This document shows positions 8,656 to 18,062 of a DNA stretch of 64,000 nucleotides, in pieces. The notes below the pieces were generated by a model, which was given only the letters and a program-made list of their open reading frames with translations, did no database searches and had not been told where the DNA came from. The stretch comes from Natrinema sp. HArc-T2 (lineage in GTDB: Archaea; Halobacteriota; Halobacteria; Halobacteriales; Natrialbaceae). The translations under genes and the position numbers were made by a program. The stretch is taken from assembly GCF_041821085.1 (NCBI RefSeq), contig NZ_JBGUAZ010000005.1, positions 1 to 64,000 of the forward strand, in the 5' to 3' direction. Position 1 is the first letter of the stretch. Each line of letters begins with the position of its first letter.

Positions 8656-9297
8656 TTAGTCATTGGCAGAGAGGTGATCGAGGACGCTGTCGGTCGTGAC
8701 GACATCGCCGTACTTCGCGTCGATGTCGAAGAGGTTCGCTCGGTGTGGCCCCTCCGCGCGGTCACCGACCGCGTCGGCGGGGACGATAGTTCGATAGCCG
8801 TGCTGGAGGCTATCGACGGTCGTCGCGCGGATACAGCCGCTCGTCGTGACGCCAGCGAGTACGAGCGTATCGACGCGGTGTGTCGTCAGCTCTGTCTGCA
8901 GGTCGGTCCCGAAGAAGGCGCTCGCGTACTTTTTCAGGATGACCCGCTCGCCGTCTTCGGGTTCGACCCGGTCGTCGATTTCGACTGCCTCGGTCCCGAG
9001 ACGCAATTCTCGCAACGCGGGGACCTTCTCGACGAACCGACCGGCGTCGCCGTACGATTCCTCGTAAGCGACGGTCGTGAAATATCGTGGCAGGTCGTGT
9101 TCGCGAAACGCGTCGAGCAGCCGCTCGGTCTGCTCGAGCACGCCGGTCACGTCCGACCCGAGACTGGTTTCGGGATCGGTGAAGGCGTTTATCAGGTCGA
9201 CGACCAGCAGCGCGGGCTGCTCGCCGAGGCCGACGCTCGTCCCGAAATCGGCCTCGTCGTATTCGGCGTCAATGTTGATGTCGTGTGGCCAGTCCAT
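8656..9297 (-). CDS. Isochorismatase-family cysteine hydrolase (N-carbamoylsarcosine amidase-like)
   Basis: A 213-residue alpha/beta hydrolase. The Asp of LLVVDLINAF (about residue 34), the Lys of VILKKYASAF (about 121) and the Cys of TTSGCIRATT (about 153) form the Asp-Lys-Cys triad of amidohydrolases such as N-carbamoylsarcosine amidase, nicotinamidase and ureidoacrylate hydrolase. It starts 27 bases after hyuB, in the same operon. Hydantoin cleavage yields N-carbamoyl acids, so decarbamoylation of that product is the natural inference. Confidence 0.88.
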   Translation of the reverse strand: MDWPHDINIDAEYDEADFGTSVGLGEQPALLVVDLINAFTDPETSLGSDVTGVLEQTERLLDAFREHDLPRYFTTVAYEESYGDAGRFVEKVPALRELRLGTEAVEIDDRVEPEDGERVILKKYASAFFGTDLQTELTTHRVDTLVLAGVTTSGCIRATTVDSLQHGYRTIVPADAVGDRAEGPHRANLFDIDAKYGDVVTTDSVLDHLSAND

Positions 9298-9324
9298 AAT
9301 GTGCTGGAGTAGTGAGGCTGCCGG

Positions 9325-11181
9325 TCAGTCGTGTCGGTCCGCGAACTCCCGGCGCTCGGCGGCGATACGTTCTTCCAGCGTCTCGTCGTCCGGTAGCGGC
9401 CCGTAATCGAACGGCTCGAGGTCGTCGCGCGTTTCCCGAAGCTCGTCGCGTCGCTCGGCGGTCGCCGCCTCGTCGACGGTGCCGTCGTCGGCGAGGACGA
9501 CGCCGTACTCCGTGCGCGCGGCCGACTCGGAGACGAGTCCGCGCTCGACTTCCGCGGCGACGGCGTCGGGATCGCGCTCGAGTGGGTCGCCGAGGCCGCC
9601 GCCACCAGCAGTGGAAAAGACGAGTTTGTCGCCGGCCTCCACGGCGACGTTTTCGACCTTCGAGGGGAGTTCCTCCTCGGTGCCATCGGTGCGGATCAGT
9701 TTCTTCTCGCTCGTCCGGGCGTGGGAGCCGCCGTCGACGCCCCACGGGTACGTGTGCGCGCGGTCGTCCTGGAACGTGATCGCACCCGGTTCCTCGAAAG
9801 TGTAGACTTTCGTGATGCCGTGACCGCCGCGGAACTCGCCGGCGCCGCCGGTGTCGGCGCGGGTGCTGTACTCGTCGATGGTCAATGGGTAGTAGGCCTC
9901 CTGGTACTCCGCGGGCACGGTGCGAAACAGCGGCCACCAGGAGTGGCCGTCGAGGCCGTCGCCGCCGGGTCGGGCCGGGATGCCGCCGTAGAGGATCTCG
10001 AGCATCTGGAAGTCGTTGCCCTCCGAGTCCGTGCCGGCGTAGACGAGGTTCGGCGACGTGCCGTAGCTGCCCGCGACCGAGAAGCCGTCGATGAGCTTCG
10101 AGAATGTCGCCTGCAGGACGTCGAACTGGCGGGCCATCATCGGCAGGCGATTGCCGAGCGCCGCCGGGAACTCCGGCTGGACCACGGTGCCTTCGGGCAG
10201 GGTCACCTCGAAGAGATCGTAGTAGCCGTCGTTGAACGTCAGCAGCGGGTCGAACGCCATGATGAGGAAGACCCCGGTGAACATTTTGAACATCTGCTCG
10301 TTCAACAGGAAGTTTACGGTCCCCGGCACCTGCTCGTCCGTGCCGGTCCAGTCGAGGTAGACCGTCTCTCCCTCCCGGTAGATCTCGAGGTGGAGTTTGA
10401 TGGGGCCGTTGCCCATGCCGTCGTCGTCGACGTAGTCTTCGAACGTGTAGCGTTCGCCCTCCGGGATGAACTCGTGGATCAGATCGATCATCCCATCGCG
10501 GGTGCGATCGAGGATGGCGTCGCAGGCCTCGACGTACGTCTCCTTGCCGAAGCGATCGCAGAGTTCGTGAACCCGCGTTTCGGCGGCTTTCGTCCCCGCC
10601 GCCAGCGCCTTGATGTCGGCCTCGGCGTGTTCCGGTAGGCGCGTGTTGTGGGCGAACGTCTCGAGCAGTTCGCTGTCGAACTCGCCTTCCTTGTAGAGTT
10701 TGACCGGCGGCAGACGCATTCCCTCCTCGAAGATCGTGCGGGCCTGGACGGGCATACTGCCGGGCGTCTTCCCGCCAACGTCCATCAGGTTCCCCCACTG
10801 GCTCGAGAAGCCCACGAGGTCGTCCTCGTAGAAGATCGGACGCAACAGGAGCATGTCCGGGGTGTGCGAGACGGCCCCGGCACACATGTAGGGGTCGTTG
10901 GTCGCGATCACGTCGCCGTCCGCCAAGTCTTCGCGGTCGAACGGCGAGTTCTCGAGGATTGTGTCGATCGCCGAGCCGAACTGTCCCATGACCATCCGTC
11001 CCTCGGCGTCGGCGATGAGCGGGAACTGGTCGGACTGCTCGCGGATGACGGGACTGATCGCCGTCGTTTCGACGACCCGGTCCATCTCGTGGCGGGTGTT
11101 CGAAAGCGTGCTCTCGATGATGTCGAGCGTGGTCTGGTCGATGTCGTGGTCGCCGACGAACTCCGGGGTCGTGTCACTCAT
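9325..11181 (-). CDS. hyuB: Hydantoinase B/oxoprolinase family subunit
   Basis: A 618-residue HyuB-type subunit, which with HyuA forms ATP-dependent N-methylhydantoinase, 5-oxoprolinase or related acetophenone/acetone-carboxylase-like enzymes. Typical segments are FSQWGNLMDVGGKTPGS near residues 127-143 and TVNFLLNEQMFKMFTGVF (about 285-302). The C-terminal part has TFQDDRAHTYPWGVDGG and the Gly-rich FSTAGGGGLGDPLERDP. The start overlaps the hyuA stop by ATGA (11178-11181), indicating translational coupling. Confidence 0.92.
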   Translation of the reverse strand: MSDTTPEFVGDHDIDQTTLDIIESTLSNTRHEMDRVVETTAISPVIREQSDQFPLIADAEGRMVMGQFGSAIDTILENSPFDREDLADGDVIATNDPYMCAGAVSHTPDMLLLRPIFYEDDLVGFSSQWGNLMDVGGKTPGSMPVQARTIFEEGMRLPPVKLYKEGEFDSELLETFAHNTRLPEHAEADIKALAAGTKAAETRVHELCDRFGKETYVEACDAILDRTRDGMIDLIHEFIPEGERYTFEDYVDDDGMGNGPIKLHLEIYREGETVYLDWTGTDEQVPGTVNFLLNEQMFKMFTGVFLIMAFDPLLTFNDGYYDLFEVTLPEGTVVQPEFPAALGNRLPMMARQFDVLQATFSKLIDGFSVAGSYGTSPNLVYAGTDSEGNDFQMLEILYGGIPARPGGDGLDGHSWWPLFRTVPAEYQEAYYPLTIDEYSTRADTGGAGEFRGGHGITKVYTFEEPGAITFQDDRAHTYPWGVDGGSHARTSEKKLIRTDGTEEELPSKVENVAVEAGDKLVFSTAGGGGLGDPLERDPDAVAAEVERGLVSESAARTEYGVVLADDGTVDEAATAERRDELRETRDDLEPFDYGPLPDDETLEERIAAERREFADRHD

Positions 11182-13238
11182 TGCGTCTCACCTCTGTTGA
11201 TTTCGATGTTCGCGTAGCGGTCGATCGTCGCGCTGTGATCCGGCTGGACGACGACCGTCGAGTCGTCGTCGGTGACGATAGCCGGCCCGGCGAGTTCGTT
11301 GCCCGGCCGTAGCCCGGCTCGGTCGTAGATCGGCGTCTCGTAGTACTCGCCCTCGAAATAGACGTCGCTGACGTCGACTTCGGCGTCACTCGGATCGGCA
11401 TCGGCCAGCTCCTGTTCTTCGATGGTTACACCCTGAAGCGTCCCTTTGCCGATGACGCGGAGGTTCGCGATCTCGAGCGGCGCATCGAGCGAGAAGCCGA
11501 ACTGACGGTCGTGGCGCGCCTCGAAGTCGTCTTTGATCTCCGCGAGTCCGGTTTCGCGGAGGTTTTCGATGTCGATCGGGATCGACATCTGGATGTCCTG
11601 GCGGAAGTAGCGACACTCGGCGAAGTACTCGAACGCGTGATCGGCCTCGTCGACGCCCTCGGAGATGAGCCACTCGCTCGCTTCGTCCTCGAGCGCGCGC
11701 AGTTCCTCGGCGACGTCTGCGCCGTCGACATCGGTTTCGGTCTCGAGGTAGGTCTCCGAGAACTCGTTTTGGATGTCCGAGGTAAGAAAGCCGAAGGCCG
11801 ACATCACACCCGGCCCCGGTGGGATGACAAGCGGATAGGCGTCCATCACATCAGCGAGCGCGTTCGCGTGCATCGGGCCGGCCCCGCCGAAGGCGACGAG
11901 GCCGAACTCCCGTGGATCGTAGCCGCGCTCGACGGAGACGACGCGAAGCGCGCCGTGCATGTTCTCGTTGACGATATCGAGGATGGCCTGTGCGGCTTCC
12001 TCGACCGTGCTGTCGCGCTCGTCGGCGATCGTCGCCACGGCGTCGCGGGCGGCCTCCCGATCGAGTTCCATCCGACCGCCGAGTTGGACTGTCGGCGGGA
12101 TCCGCCCGAGCACGACGTTGGCGTCCGTGACCGTCGGTGATTCGCCACCCTGTCCGTAACATGCTGGCCCAGGGTCTGCGCCGGCACTTTCGGGGCCAAC
12201 CTGCAACGAGCCGTTCAACTGCACGCGCGCGATCGAACCGCCCCCGGCCCCGACCGTGTTCACGTCGACCGAGCGGGATTTGAACTCCCGGTAGCCGACC
12301 TTCGTCTGGCGAGTCGTCTCGGGCGTCCCACCCTCGACGAGCGAGACGTCGGTCGAGGTCCCGCCCATGTCGAGTGTCAATACGTCCGGGACACCCTTCT
12401 TCGAGGCGATGGTCGCCGCACCGACGACGCCACCGCTCGGCCCGGAGAGCGCGAGTTCGACCGGTCGCTCCTTCGCAGCCGTCGAACTCATGAGTCCGCC
12501 ATCGGACCGAACGACGTTCATCGTCGCCGACGAACCGGCTGCCGCCAGTGACTCGTCTAAATCTTCGAGATATTCGATCACTGTCGGTCGCGCGTAGTCG
12601 TTGATGACCGTCGTCAGCGTCCGTTCGTACTCGCCGTACTCCGGAACGATGTCGGCGGATATCGACACCGGAAGGTCTGGCGCCTCTTCGGCGACGATTT
12701 CGCGGACGCGCTCCTCGTGGGCAGGGTTGAGATACGAGTTCAATAACGCAACAGTCAGTGACTCGACGCCGGCAGCCTCGAGGTCGCGGACGGCGTCTCT
12801 GACCGCCGCCTCGTCGAGCGGCTCGATCTCCTCGCCCGCCGGCGAGCTGATCGTCCCGTCGACGCCACGTGTGTCGACTAGATCGGCCAGCGGGTCTGGC
12901 TTTTCCATGTCCATCCACCCGTAGAGCGGGCCGGGCGTCCACGCCCGTGCCAGATGGAGGATGTCCTCGTGACCTGCAGTCGTGATGAGCCCGACGCGAG
13001 CTCCCGTCTCCTCTAAGAGCATGTTCGTCACGACCGTCGTGCCGTGAAACAGCAGATCGAGGTCGGATACGACGGTTCCCGCCTTTGCGGTTGCCTCCTC
13101 GACACCGTAGATCACTCCTTCTGATGGGTTCGCAGGCGTCGAGAGCACCTTGTCTATCGTGAGTTCGTGCGTCGATTCGTCAAAGACGATGACGTCCGTG
13201 AACGTCCCACCGACGTCGACGCCGAGATTATGTGTCAT
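11178..13238 (-). CDS. hyuA: Hydantoinase/oxoprolinase family subunit A
   Basis: A 686-residue ATP-binding subunit of the ASKHA (actin-like ATPase) fold. N-terminal phosphate loop NLGVDVGGTFTDVIVF (residues 4-19), second ATP motif DVLTLDMGGTSTDVSLV (about 285-301), and GAGGGSIA (about 335). The frame remains open upstream to 13409, but ATG 13238 is chosen because the P-loop must lie at the N terminus. First gene of the operon hyuA-hyuB-cysteine hydrolase-lyase. A palindrome in its core promoter suggests substrate-controlled repression. Whether it acts on hydantoins, 5-oxoproline or a ketone cannot be decided here. Confidence 0.92.
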   Translation of the reverse strand: MTHNLGVDVGGTFTDVIVFDESTHELTIDKVLSTPANPSEGVIYGVEEATAKAGTVVSDLDLLFHGTTVVTNMLLEETGARVGLITTAGHEDILHLARAWTPGPLYGWMDMEKPDPLADLVDTRGVDGTISSPAGEEIEPLDEAAVRDAVRDLEAAGVESLTVALLNSYLNPAHEERVREIVAEEAPDLPVSISADIVPEYGEYERTLTTVINDYARPTVIEYLEDLDESLAAAGSSATMNVVRSDGGLMSSTAAKERPVELALSGPSGGVVGAATIASKKGVPDVLTLDMGGTSTDVSLVEGGTPETTRQTKVGYREFKSRSVDVNTVGAGGGSIARVQLNGSLQVGPESAGADPGPACYGQGGESPTVTDANVVLGRIPPTVQLGGRMELDREAARDAVATIADERDSTVEEAAQAILDIVNENMHGALRVVSVERGYDPREFGLVAFGGAGPMHANALADVMDAYPLVIPPGPGVMSAFGFLTSDIQNEFSETYLETETDVDGADVAEELRALEDEASEWLISEGVDEADHAFEYFAECRYFRQDIQMSIPIDIENLRETGLAEIKDDFEARHDRQFGFSLDAPLEIANLRVIGKGTLQGVTIEEQELADADPSDAEVDVSDVYFEGEYYETPIYDRAGLRPGNELAGPAIVTDDDSTVVVQPDHSATIDRYANIEINRGETQ

Positions 13239-13288
13239 GTGGTACCGTGTACTGTGGTACATCCGCCGTTGGGAGAGTAAGGGTTCCC

Positions 13289-13314
13289 CCAACAGCTGTT
13301 GGCGGTTTATATAG
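13289..13314 (-). promoter_or_regulatory. TATA-like element and operator-like palindrome of the hyu operon
   Basis: On the minus strand the TATA-like CTATATAAA (about 13307-13315) is followed after about 5 bases by the perfect 14-bp palindrome CCAACAGCTGTTGG (13289-13302). The expected transcription start is near 13285, so the palindrome lies between TATA box and start point, a classic repressor position. The leader would be about 45 bases. Confidence 0.55.
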
Positions 13315-13418
13315 TATGGGCTGGCAGCTGCGCGCCCGGACGCCGTAACAGCAGCCCCACGAATGCTCGAGTGAGCGTCACCACACCACATAAACCGGTT
13401 CGGACCCAATCACTGTCC

Positions 13419-16112
13419 ATGCGTGACGTGGCCGGCATCTCGAATGAGCTCTTTCGAACCGAGGAGGGCGAGACTGACTCGCTTCGACGGTGTCTCACGC
13501 TCGTCAACGCCATCGATGACGGGATCTACCAACTCGACACCGACGGCCGGTTCGTCGCCATCAACGACGCCCTCGTATCGATAACGGGCTATTCGCGATC
13601 GGCCCTCCTCGGCGAGCACGTGTCGACCGTCATCGAAACGCCGGACGCAAAACGGCTCGAGGAAGCGATCCACACGCGCCTCGAGCACGACGCTGATCCC
13701 GACACGACGTTCAACCTCGTACTCGAGACCGCGGCTGGCGACAGCGTTCCCTGTGAACTCCGAATGAGCCTGCTCGTAGATGATGGCGAACTCGAGGGGT
13801 CGGTCGGTGTCGTTCGAGCCGTTGAAGCTCACGATCGAACGAACGAGCAACTGCCGTCGACCTGGAAGACGTACGATTCGATCGCGTCAGTTATCGACGA
13901 AGCCGATGTTGGTGTGTTCGTCCTCGACGACGAGTTCGATGTCGTGTGGGTCGATGAAACGATCGAGGAGTATTTTGGTCTCGCGCGAGCCGAAGTTATC
14001 GGTCAGGACAAGGCGACGCTGATTCAGGAGACGATCCGTGATCGACTCGCAGATCCTGAGTCGTTCGCGGAGACAGTGTTGGCCACCTACGAGGATAACA
14101 CCTACGTCGAACAGTTCGAGTGTCGGGTGACGGACGATGCAGCTCAGAACGAGCGCTGGCTCGAACACCGCAGTAAACCGATCGAGTCGGGTCCATACGC
14201 CGGTGGCCGCATCGAACTGTACTACGACATCACCGACCGGAAAGCAGCACAGCGAGCCAGGCAGGCGAGCGAACAGCGATTTCAGTCGCTCGTCGACGCG
14301 GTCGACGAGTACGCGATCTTCATGCTCGATCCCGACGGATACGTCGTTAGCTGGAACGAAGGTGCCGAGCGGATCAAAGGCTACCGTTCGGCGGAGATCA
14401 TCGGCGAGCATTTTTCGACGTTTTACACCGCCGAGGATCGAGCGGACGGCGTCCCTGAATATAATCTTAGGCAAGCACGGGAGACAGGGACGGTCGAAGA
14501 CGAGGGCTGGCGCGTCCGATCGGACGGCTCGCGGTTCTGGGCGAACGTGACGATTTCGGTCATCTACGACGCGGGCGAGTTGCAGGGCTACGCGAAGATC
14601 ACTCGTGACATGACCGAACGCCGAGAACAGGAACAACGGCTGCGCCGCGAGTACGAACTCAGCGAGCAGATCCTCGAGACGAGCCCCGTTGGCATCGCAG
14701 TCGTAAACCGAGACGGATCGACGAGCCGGGCGAACGAACGGATGGCAGACCTGCTCGATCTCTCGACCGACGACGAGTCCATCTATACCACCGCCCAACG
14801 AGACATGTACGACGCGAACGGCGAGTTCATCCCGATAGAGGAACGACCCGTGTCCCGCGTTTTCGAAACGGGTGACCCCGTAACCGACCGAGAGGTCCGT
14901 CTGGATCGATCGGACAGACAGCAGTGGCTCTCGATAAACGCCAGACCGATTACTGACGAGCAGGGCAACCCCGTGCAAGTCGTCGAGACGGCGACCGATA
15001 TCACCGATCTCAAAGAGCTGGCCCAACGGCGCAAACGCGAACTCGAGGAACGGGAGAAAGAACTCGCCGCCGTCCGACTCGCCACCAGCCTGCTCGAGAC
15101 CGGCGAGCAACCGGCTGCTGCCTCGCTCCAGGAGTTCGTGACCGACCTTCCGCAGTTCTTTCGGTATCCGGACCGAACCGCCGCGCGCGTCTCGGTCGGC
15201 GACGACGAGGTGGCCACGGACGACTACGACTCGCTCGAGCCGCGGCTCTCCGCGTCCAGTCGCACGGTCAACGGCACACCGATTACGATAACTATCGTTC
15301 TCTACGACGAAGCCGATCTCCCGGCGACCGACACGGCGGCGTTTGTTGCTGAAGAACAGGAACTGCTCGACACGCTCGCAACGCTTCTCACGTTCCACTT
15401 CGATCGCCGAGCGTACATCGACGAGTTACAGGCATCGAACGAGCGACTCGAGCAGTTCGCCTACGCTGCCTCACACGACCTGCAAGAACCACTCCGGATG
15501 ATAACCAGTTACCTGCAACTCATCGAGCGCCGCTACGCCGACGTTCTCGATGACGACGGCGAAGAATTCCTGGCATACGCCGTCGACGGGGCCGAGCGCA
15601 TGCGCGAGATGATCGATGGCCTGCTCGAGTACTCGCGTATCGAAACTCGCGGTGATCCGTTCGAACAGGTCGATCTCAACGCGGTCGTGTCGGACGTGCT
15701 CTCGGATCTCCAGTTCTCGATCGAGGACCACGGCGCCGAGATCACCACCGAGTCGTTGCCGACCGTGATGGGTGACGTCAGCCAGCTCCGGCAGGTGTTT
15801 CAAAACCTGCTCGAGAACGCCCTCGAGTACAGCGGTGACGAGCCACCGCGGGTCCATATCACCGCCGAGCGCACGGGTGACGAGTGGACGATCTCGGTCC
15901 ACGATGACGGGATCGGCATCGAGCCCGACGACAGCGACCGCGTCTTCGAGGTGTTCCAGCGATTACACACGCGCGAGGAACACGCCGGCACCGGGATCGG
16001 ACTCGCGCTCTGTCGGCGGATCGTCGAGCGCCACGACGGCGAAATCTGGATCGATTCCGAGTCCGGTGAGGGGACGACGGTGTCGTTTACGCTGTCAGCC
16101 GCGGATTCGTGA
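13419..16112 (+). CDS. Multi-PAS sensor histidine kinase
   Basis: An 897-residue soluble kinase without membrane segments. There are four PAS domains (about residues 20-130, 150-270, 285-405 and 415-535), a GAF-like/bacterio-opsin-activator-type region (about 555-665), a HisKA domain with phospho-acceptor His686 in ASHDLQEPLRM, and an HATPase domain with N-box LLENALEYS, DDGIGIEPDD and GTGIGLALC. ATG 13419 is chosen over the upstream frame start at 13299, since TAAACCGG about 28 bases upstream fits a leaderless promoter and the extra residues are not conserved-looking. No response regulator is adjacent; the convergent Bat-type gene ends 5 bases away. Confidence 0.93.
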   Translation: MRDVAGISNELFRTEEGETDSLRRCLTLVNAIDDGIYQLDTDGRFVAINDALVSITGYSRSALLGEHVSTVIETPDAKRLEEAIHTRLEHDADPDTTFNLVLETAAGDSVPCELRMSLLVDDGELEGSVGVVRAVEAHDRTNEQLPSTWKTYDSIASVIDEADVGVFVLDDEFDVVWVDETIEEYFGLARAEVIGQDKATLIQETIRDRLADPESFAETVLATYEDNTYVEQFECRVTDDAAQNERWLEHRSKPIESGPYAGGRIELYYDITDRKAAQRARQASEQRFQSLVDAVDEYAIFMLDPDGYVVSWNEGAERIKGYRSAEIIGEHFSTFYTAEDRADGVPEYNLRQARETGTVEDEGWRVRSDGSRFWANVTISVIYDAGELQGYAKITRDMTERREQEQRLRREYELSEQILETSPVGIAVVNRDGSTSRANERMADLLDLSTDDESIYTTAQRDMYDANGEFIPIEERPVSRVFETGDPVTDREVRLDRSDRQQWLSINARPITDEQGNPVQVVETATDITDLKELAQRRKRELEEREKELAAVRLATSLLETGEQPAAASLQEFVTDLPQFFRYPDRTAARVSVGDDEVATDDYDSLEPRLSASSRTVNGTPITITIVLYDEADLPATDTAAFVAEEQELLDTLATLLTFHFDRRAYIDELQASNERLEQFAYAASHDLQEPLRMITSYLQLIERRYADVLDDDGEEFLAYAVDGAERMREMIDGLLEYSRIETRGDPFEQVDLNAVVSDVLSDLQFSIEDHGAEITTESLPTVMGDVSQLRQVFQNLLENALEYSGDEPPRVHITAERTGDEWTISVHDDGIGIEPDDSDRVFEVFQRLHTREEHAGTGIGLALCRRIVERHDGEIWIDSESGEGTTVSFTLSAADS

Positions 16113-16117
16113 CCACC

Positions 16118-16780
16118 TTACTCGTGGTCGATCCCGATCCGTTCGAACTGCCGTCGGCCCGTCCGTCTGTGGCTGTCGGCCATCGCTGACGACAACACTG
16201 CCCGCTCGGCCTTTCGGAGGTGTTCGTGAAGCGTCGCGCGACTGATCTCGAGTTCCGTCGCCAACTCCTCGTTCGTAATTCCTCTCGGCCAGTCGTAGTA
16301 TCCACGCGCCAGCGCCTCGGCGACCACTTCGCGCTGGCGCTCGGTCAGCGCCGAGTCGGTGCTCGCCCGAAACTCCTCGAGTTTGCCGAGCGTGACCGTT
16401 CCAAAGCCCTCGAGATCGTCGATGATGTGTTTGAGATCCTCGCGCTGGAACACGAGAATGTTGTACTCTCGCTGGCGGCCCGAAACCGTATTCGACCGCC
16501 GGAGCGTACCGTGATTCTGGTAGATCGCCGAATACGCGCCACACGAGGGTTTGGTGACGAGCAGGTTCCCGTCGTCGAGGCGCTTGACGTGCTCGACGTG
16601 ATCGGCGGCCTCGAGTTCTGACTGGAACGTATCCGTATGCGGGCCTGCCCGGAGGATGAAGGTCACGAACCCGTTTTGAATCTCCTCGATCTCGACCGGA
16701 ATCGGCTCGGAGACGTCCGCTGTGAGTCGCCGAAGGATACATTCCCGGTGCTGGGTGAAGTGAACCGTCGCGGTGAACAT
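16118..16780 (-). CDS. Bat-type helix-turn-helix transcription regulator
   Basis: A 220-residue regulator of the haloarchaeal Bat/HTH_10 type. The N-terminal sensory region (about 1-150) is followed by the conserved segment LTERQREVVAEALARGYYDW (about 148-167) and the HTH ITNEELATELEISRATLHEHLRKAE. These proteins act as one-component regulators in many haloarchaeal redox and light responses. The ligand is unknown. It is convergent with the PAS kinase gene and divergent from secE. Confidence 0.9.
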   Translation of the reverse strand: MFTATVHFTQHRECILRRLTADVSEPIPVEIEEIQNGFVTFILRAGPHTDTFQSELEAADHVEHVKRLDDGNLLVTKPSCGAYSAIYQNHGTLRRSNTVSGRQREYNILVFQREDLKHIIDDLEGFGTVTLGKLEEFRASTDSALTERQREVVAEALARGYYDWPRGITNEELATELEISRATLHEHLRKAERAVLSSAMADSHRRTGRRQFERIGIDHE

Positions 16781-16901
16781 CGCTGTCTCCTGTGTGAAAA
16801 GAACCCACAGTCAAAAAGCTACGCGCGGTGGCGACTGCCGACAGCACTGATCAGTAGACACGAAAGACAGATAAAAGACCCCACGCTGTAAATAGACAAA
16901 T

Positions 16902-17081
16902 ATGGACGTTCCGTACGACCTCACCTCGTACGTTCGGGTGTTGAAAATGGCGACGACACCCACTAGCGAGGAGTTCCTTCAGGTATCGAAAATCGCCGGT
17001 GCAGGGATCTTGCTGGTCGGTCTCGTCGGATTCCTCATCGGTGCAGTCATGGTGCTGCTGACCAGCGGTGGTGGCATCTAA
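16902..17081 (+). CDS. secE: Preprotein translocase subunit SecE (Sec61 gamma)
   Basis: A 59-residue single-span membrane protein. The amphipathic N-terminal helix ([20 protein letters not shown]) precedes one transmembrane helix (about residues 31-53, [18 protein letters not shown]), the archaeal SecE plan. It is part of the SecYEG channel. The stop overlaps the spt5 start (TAATG at 17079-17083), the usual secE-spt5 pairing in archaea. GATAAAAG about 32 bases upstream is a likely TATA element. Confidence 0.93.
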   Translation: MDVPYDLTSYVRVLKMATTPTSEEFLQVSKIAGAGILLVGLVGFLIGAVMVLLTSGGGI

Positions 17082-17518
17082 TGGGCATCTTCGCTGTCAA
17101 AACGACGGCGAGCCAAGAGCGCACCGTCGCGGACATGATCATCAACCGCGAGGAACCAGAGATTCACGCCGCGCTCGCGCCTGACTCACTGACTTCCTAC
17201 GTGATGGTCGAAGCCGACGGCGACGCCGTTCTCAATCGCGTCCTCGAGGACATCCCCCACGCCCGGAGTATCGTTCCCGGCGAGTCGGACATCTCCGAGG
17301 TCGAACACTTCCTCTCGCCCAAGCCGGACGTCGAGGGGATCGCCGAGGGCGACATCGTCGAGCTCATCGCCGGACCGTTCAAAGGCGAGAAGGCACAGGT
17401 CCAGCGCATCGACGAGGGCAAAGATCAGGTGACGGTCGAACTGTACGAGGCGACGGTTCCGATTCCGGTGACGGTTCGGGGCGACCAGATTCGCGTCCTC
17501 GATTCCGACGAGCGATAG
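17081..17518 (+). CDS. spt5: Transcription elongation factor Spt5 (NusG homologue)
   Basis: A 145-residue factor with an NGN domain (about 1-85, beginning [19 protein letters not shown]) and one KOW domain (about 88-140, [19 protein letters not shown]). It binds the RNA polymerase clamp with Spt4 and increases processivity. It overlaps secE by one base. Confidence 0.95.
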   Translation: MGIFAVKTTASQERTVADMIINREEPEIHAALAPDSLTSYVMVEADGDAVLNRVLEDIPHARSIVPGESDISEVEHFLSPKPDVEGIAEGDIVELIAGPFKGEKAQVQRIDEGKDQVTVELYEATVPIPVTVRGDQIRVLDSDER

Positions 17519-17605
17519 CGAGTCGGGTGTTTTATACTAACTTTTGCAAGGAGTGGTGAGCGAGCGGCGTGAGCGAACCCGACGCAGTAACATTCAGTCC
17601 GCGGC

Positions 17606-17893
17606 CTACCGTTTCAGTTCTCTCGCGATCGCTTGCATATCCGCGACGGATTCGATCTCCTCGAGCAACTCTTCGCGTTCCCGGACGGCTTCGGAACTGG
17701 CGCCGTAGGCGCGGACGTATTCGGCGCGGCTGTGTTCGGTAAACGCGTGGCGGATCGCGAGGTAGCCGTCCGGGACGATAGTGCCACAGACCTTGCACTC
17801 GCGGCGCTGGTGGGTGGTTGCCTGATGGACGACGGCAGACTCGACGTCGTCGAACACTGCGCCACAGCCGTCGATTCCGCATTCCCAGGCCAT
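17606..17893 (-). CDS. C2H2-like zinc-finger protein, haloarchaeal
   Basis: A 95-residue protein with two zinc-finger-like units: CGIDGCGAVFDDVESAVVHQ (first, residues 5-24, ending in HQATTH) and CKVCGTIVPDGYLAIRHAF (second, ending in H-x5-H). The C-terminal 30 residues are an acidic helix. It resembles an uncharacterised family that is common in haloarchaea. A nucleic-acid or protein-binding role is likely, but no target is suggested by the neighbours. Confidence 0.8.
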   Translation of the reverse strand: MAWECGIDGCGAVFDDVESAVVHQATTHQRRECKVCGTIVPDGYLAIRHAFTEHSRAEYVRAYGASSEAVREREELLEEIESVADMQAIARELKR

Positions 17894-18062
17894 TCGATAC
17901 TCTCACTCGCACGGCCGCCCTAATGATCTTTTCGCAGCGAAAGTAATCGGCCAGAAGGAACGTATCCAGAGCGGCGCTGTCGATGGCCGATGCGCTGCAG
18001 GCGTCGACGTGGGCCCGGTCTGCCATCGTCAAATCAGAATTCATAACTCGATTGTACCAGAA

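Noticed and set aside
16118-16780. The PAS kinase and the Bat-type regulator as a two-component pair
   Set aside because: They are convergent, and the Bat-type protein has no receiver domain with a phospho-acceptor Asp.
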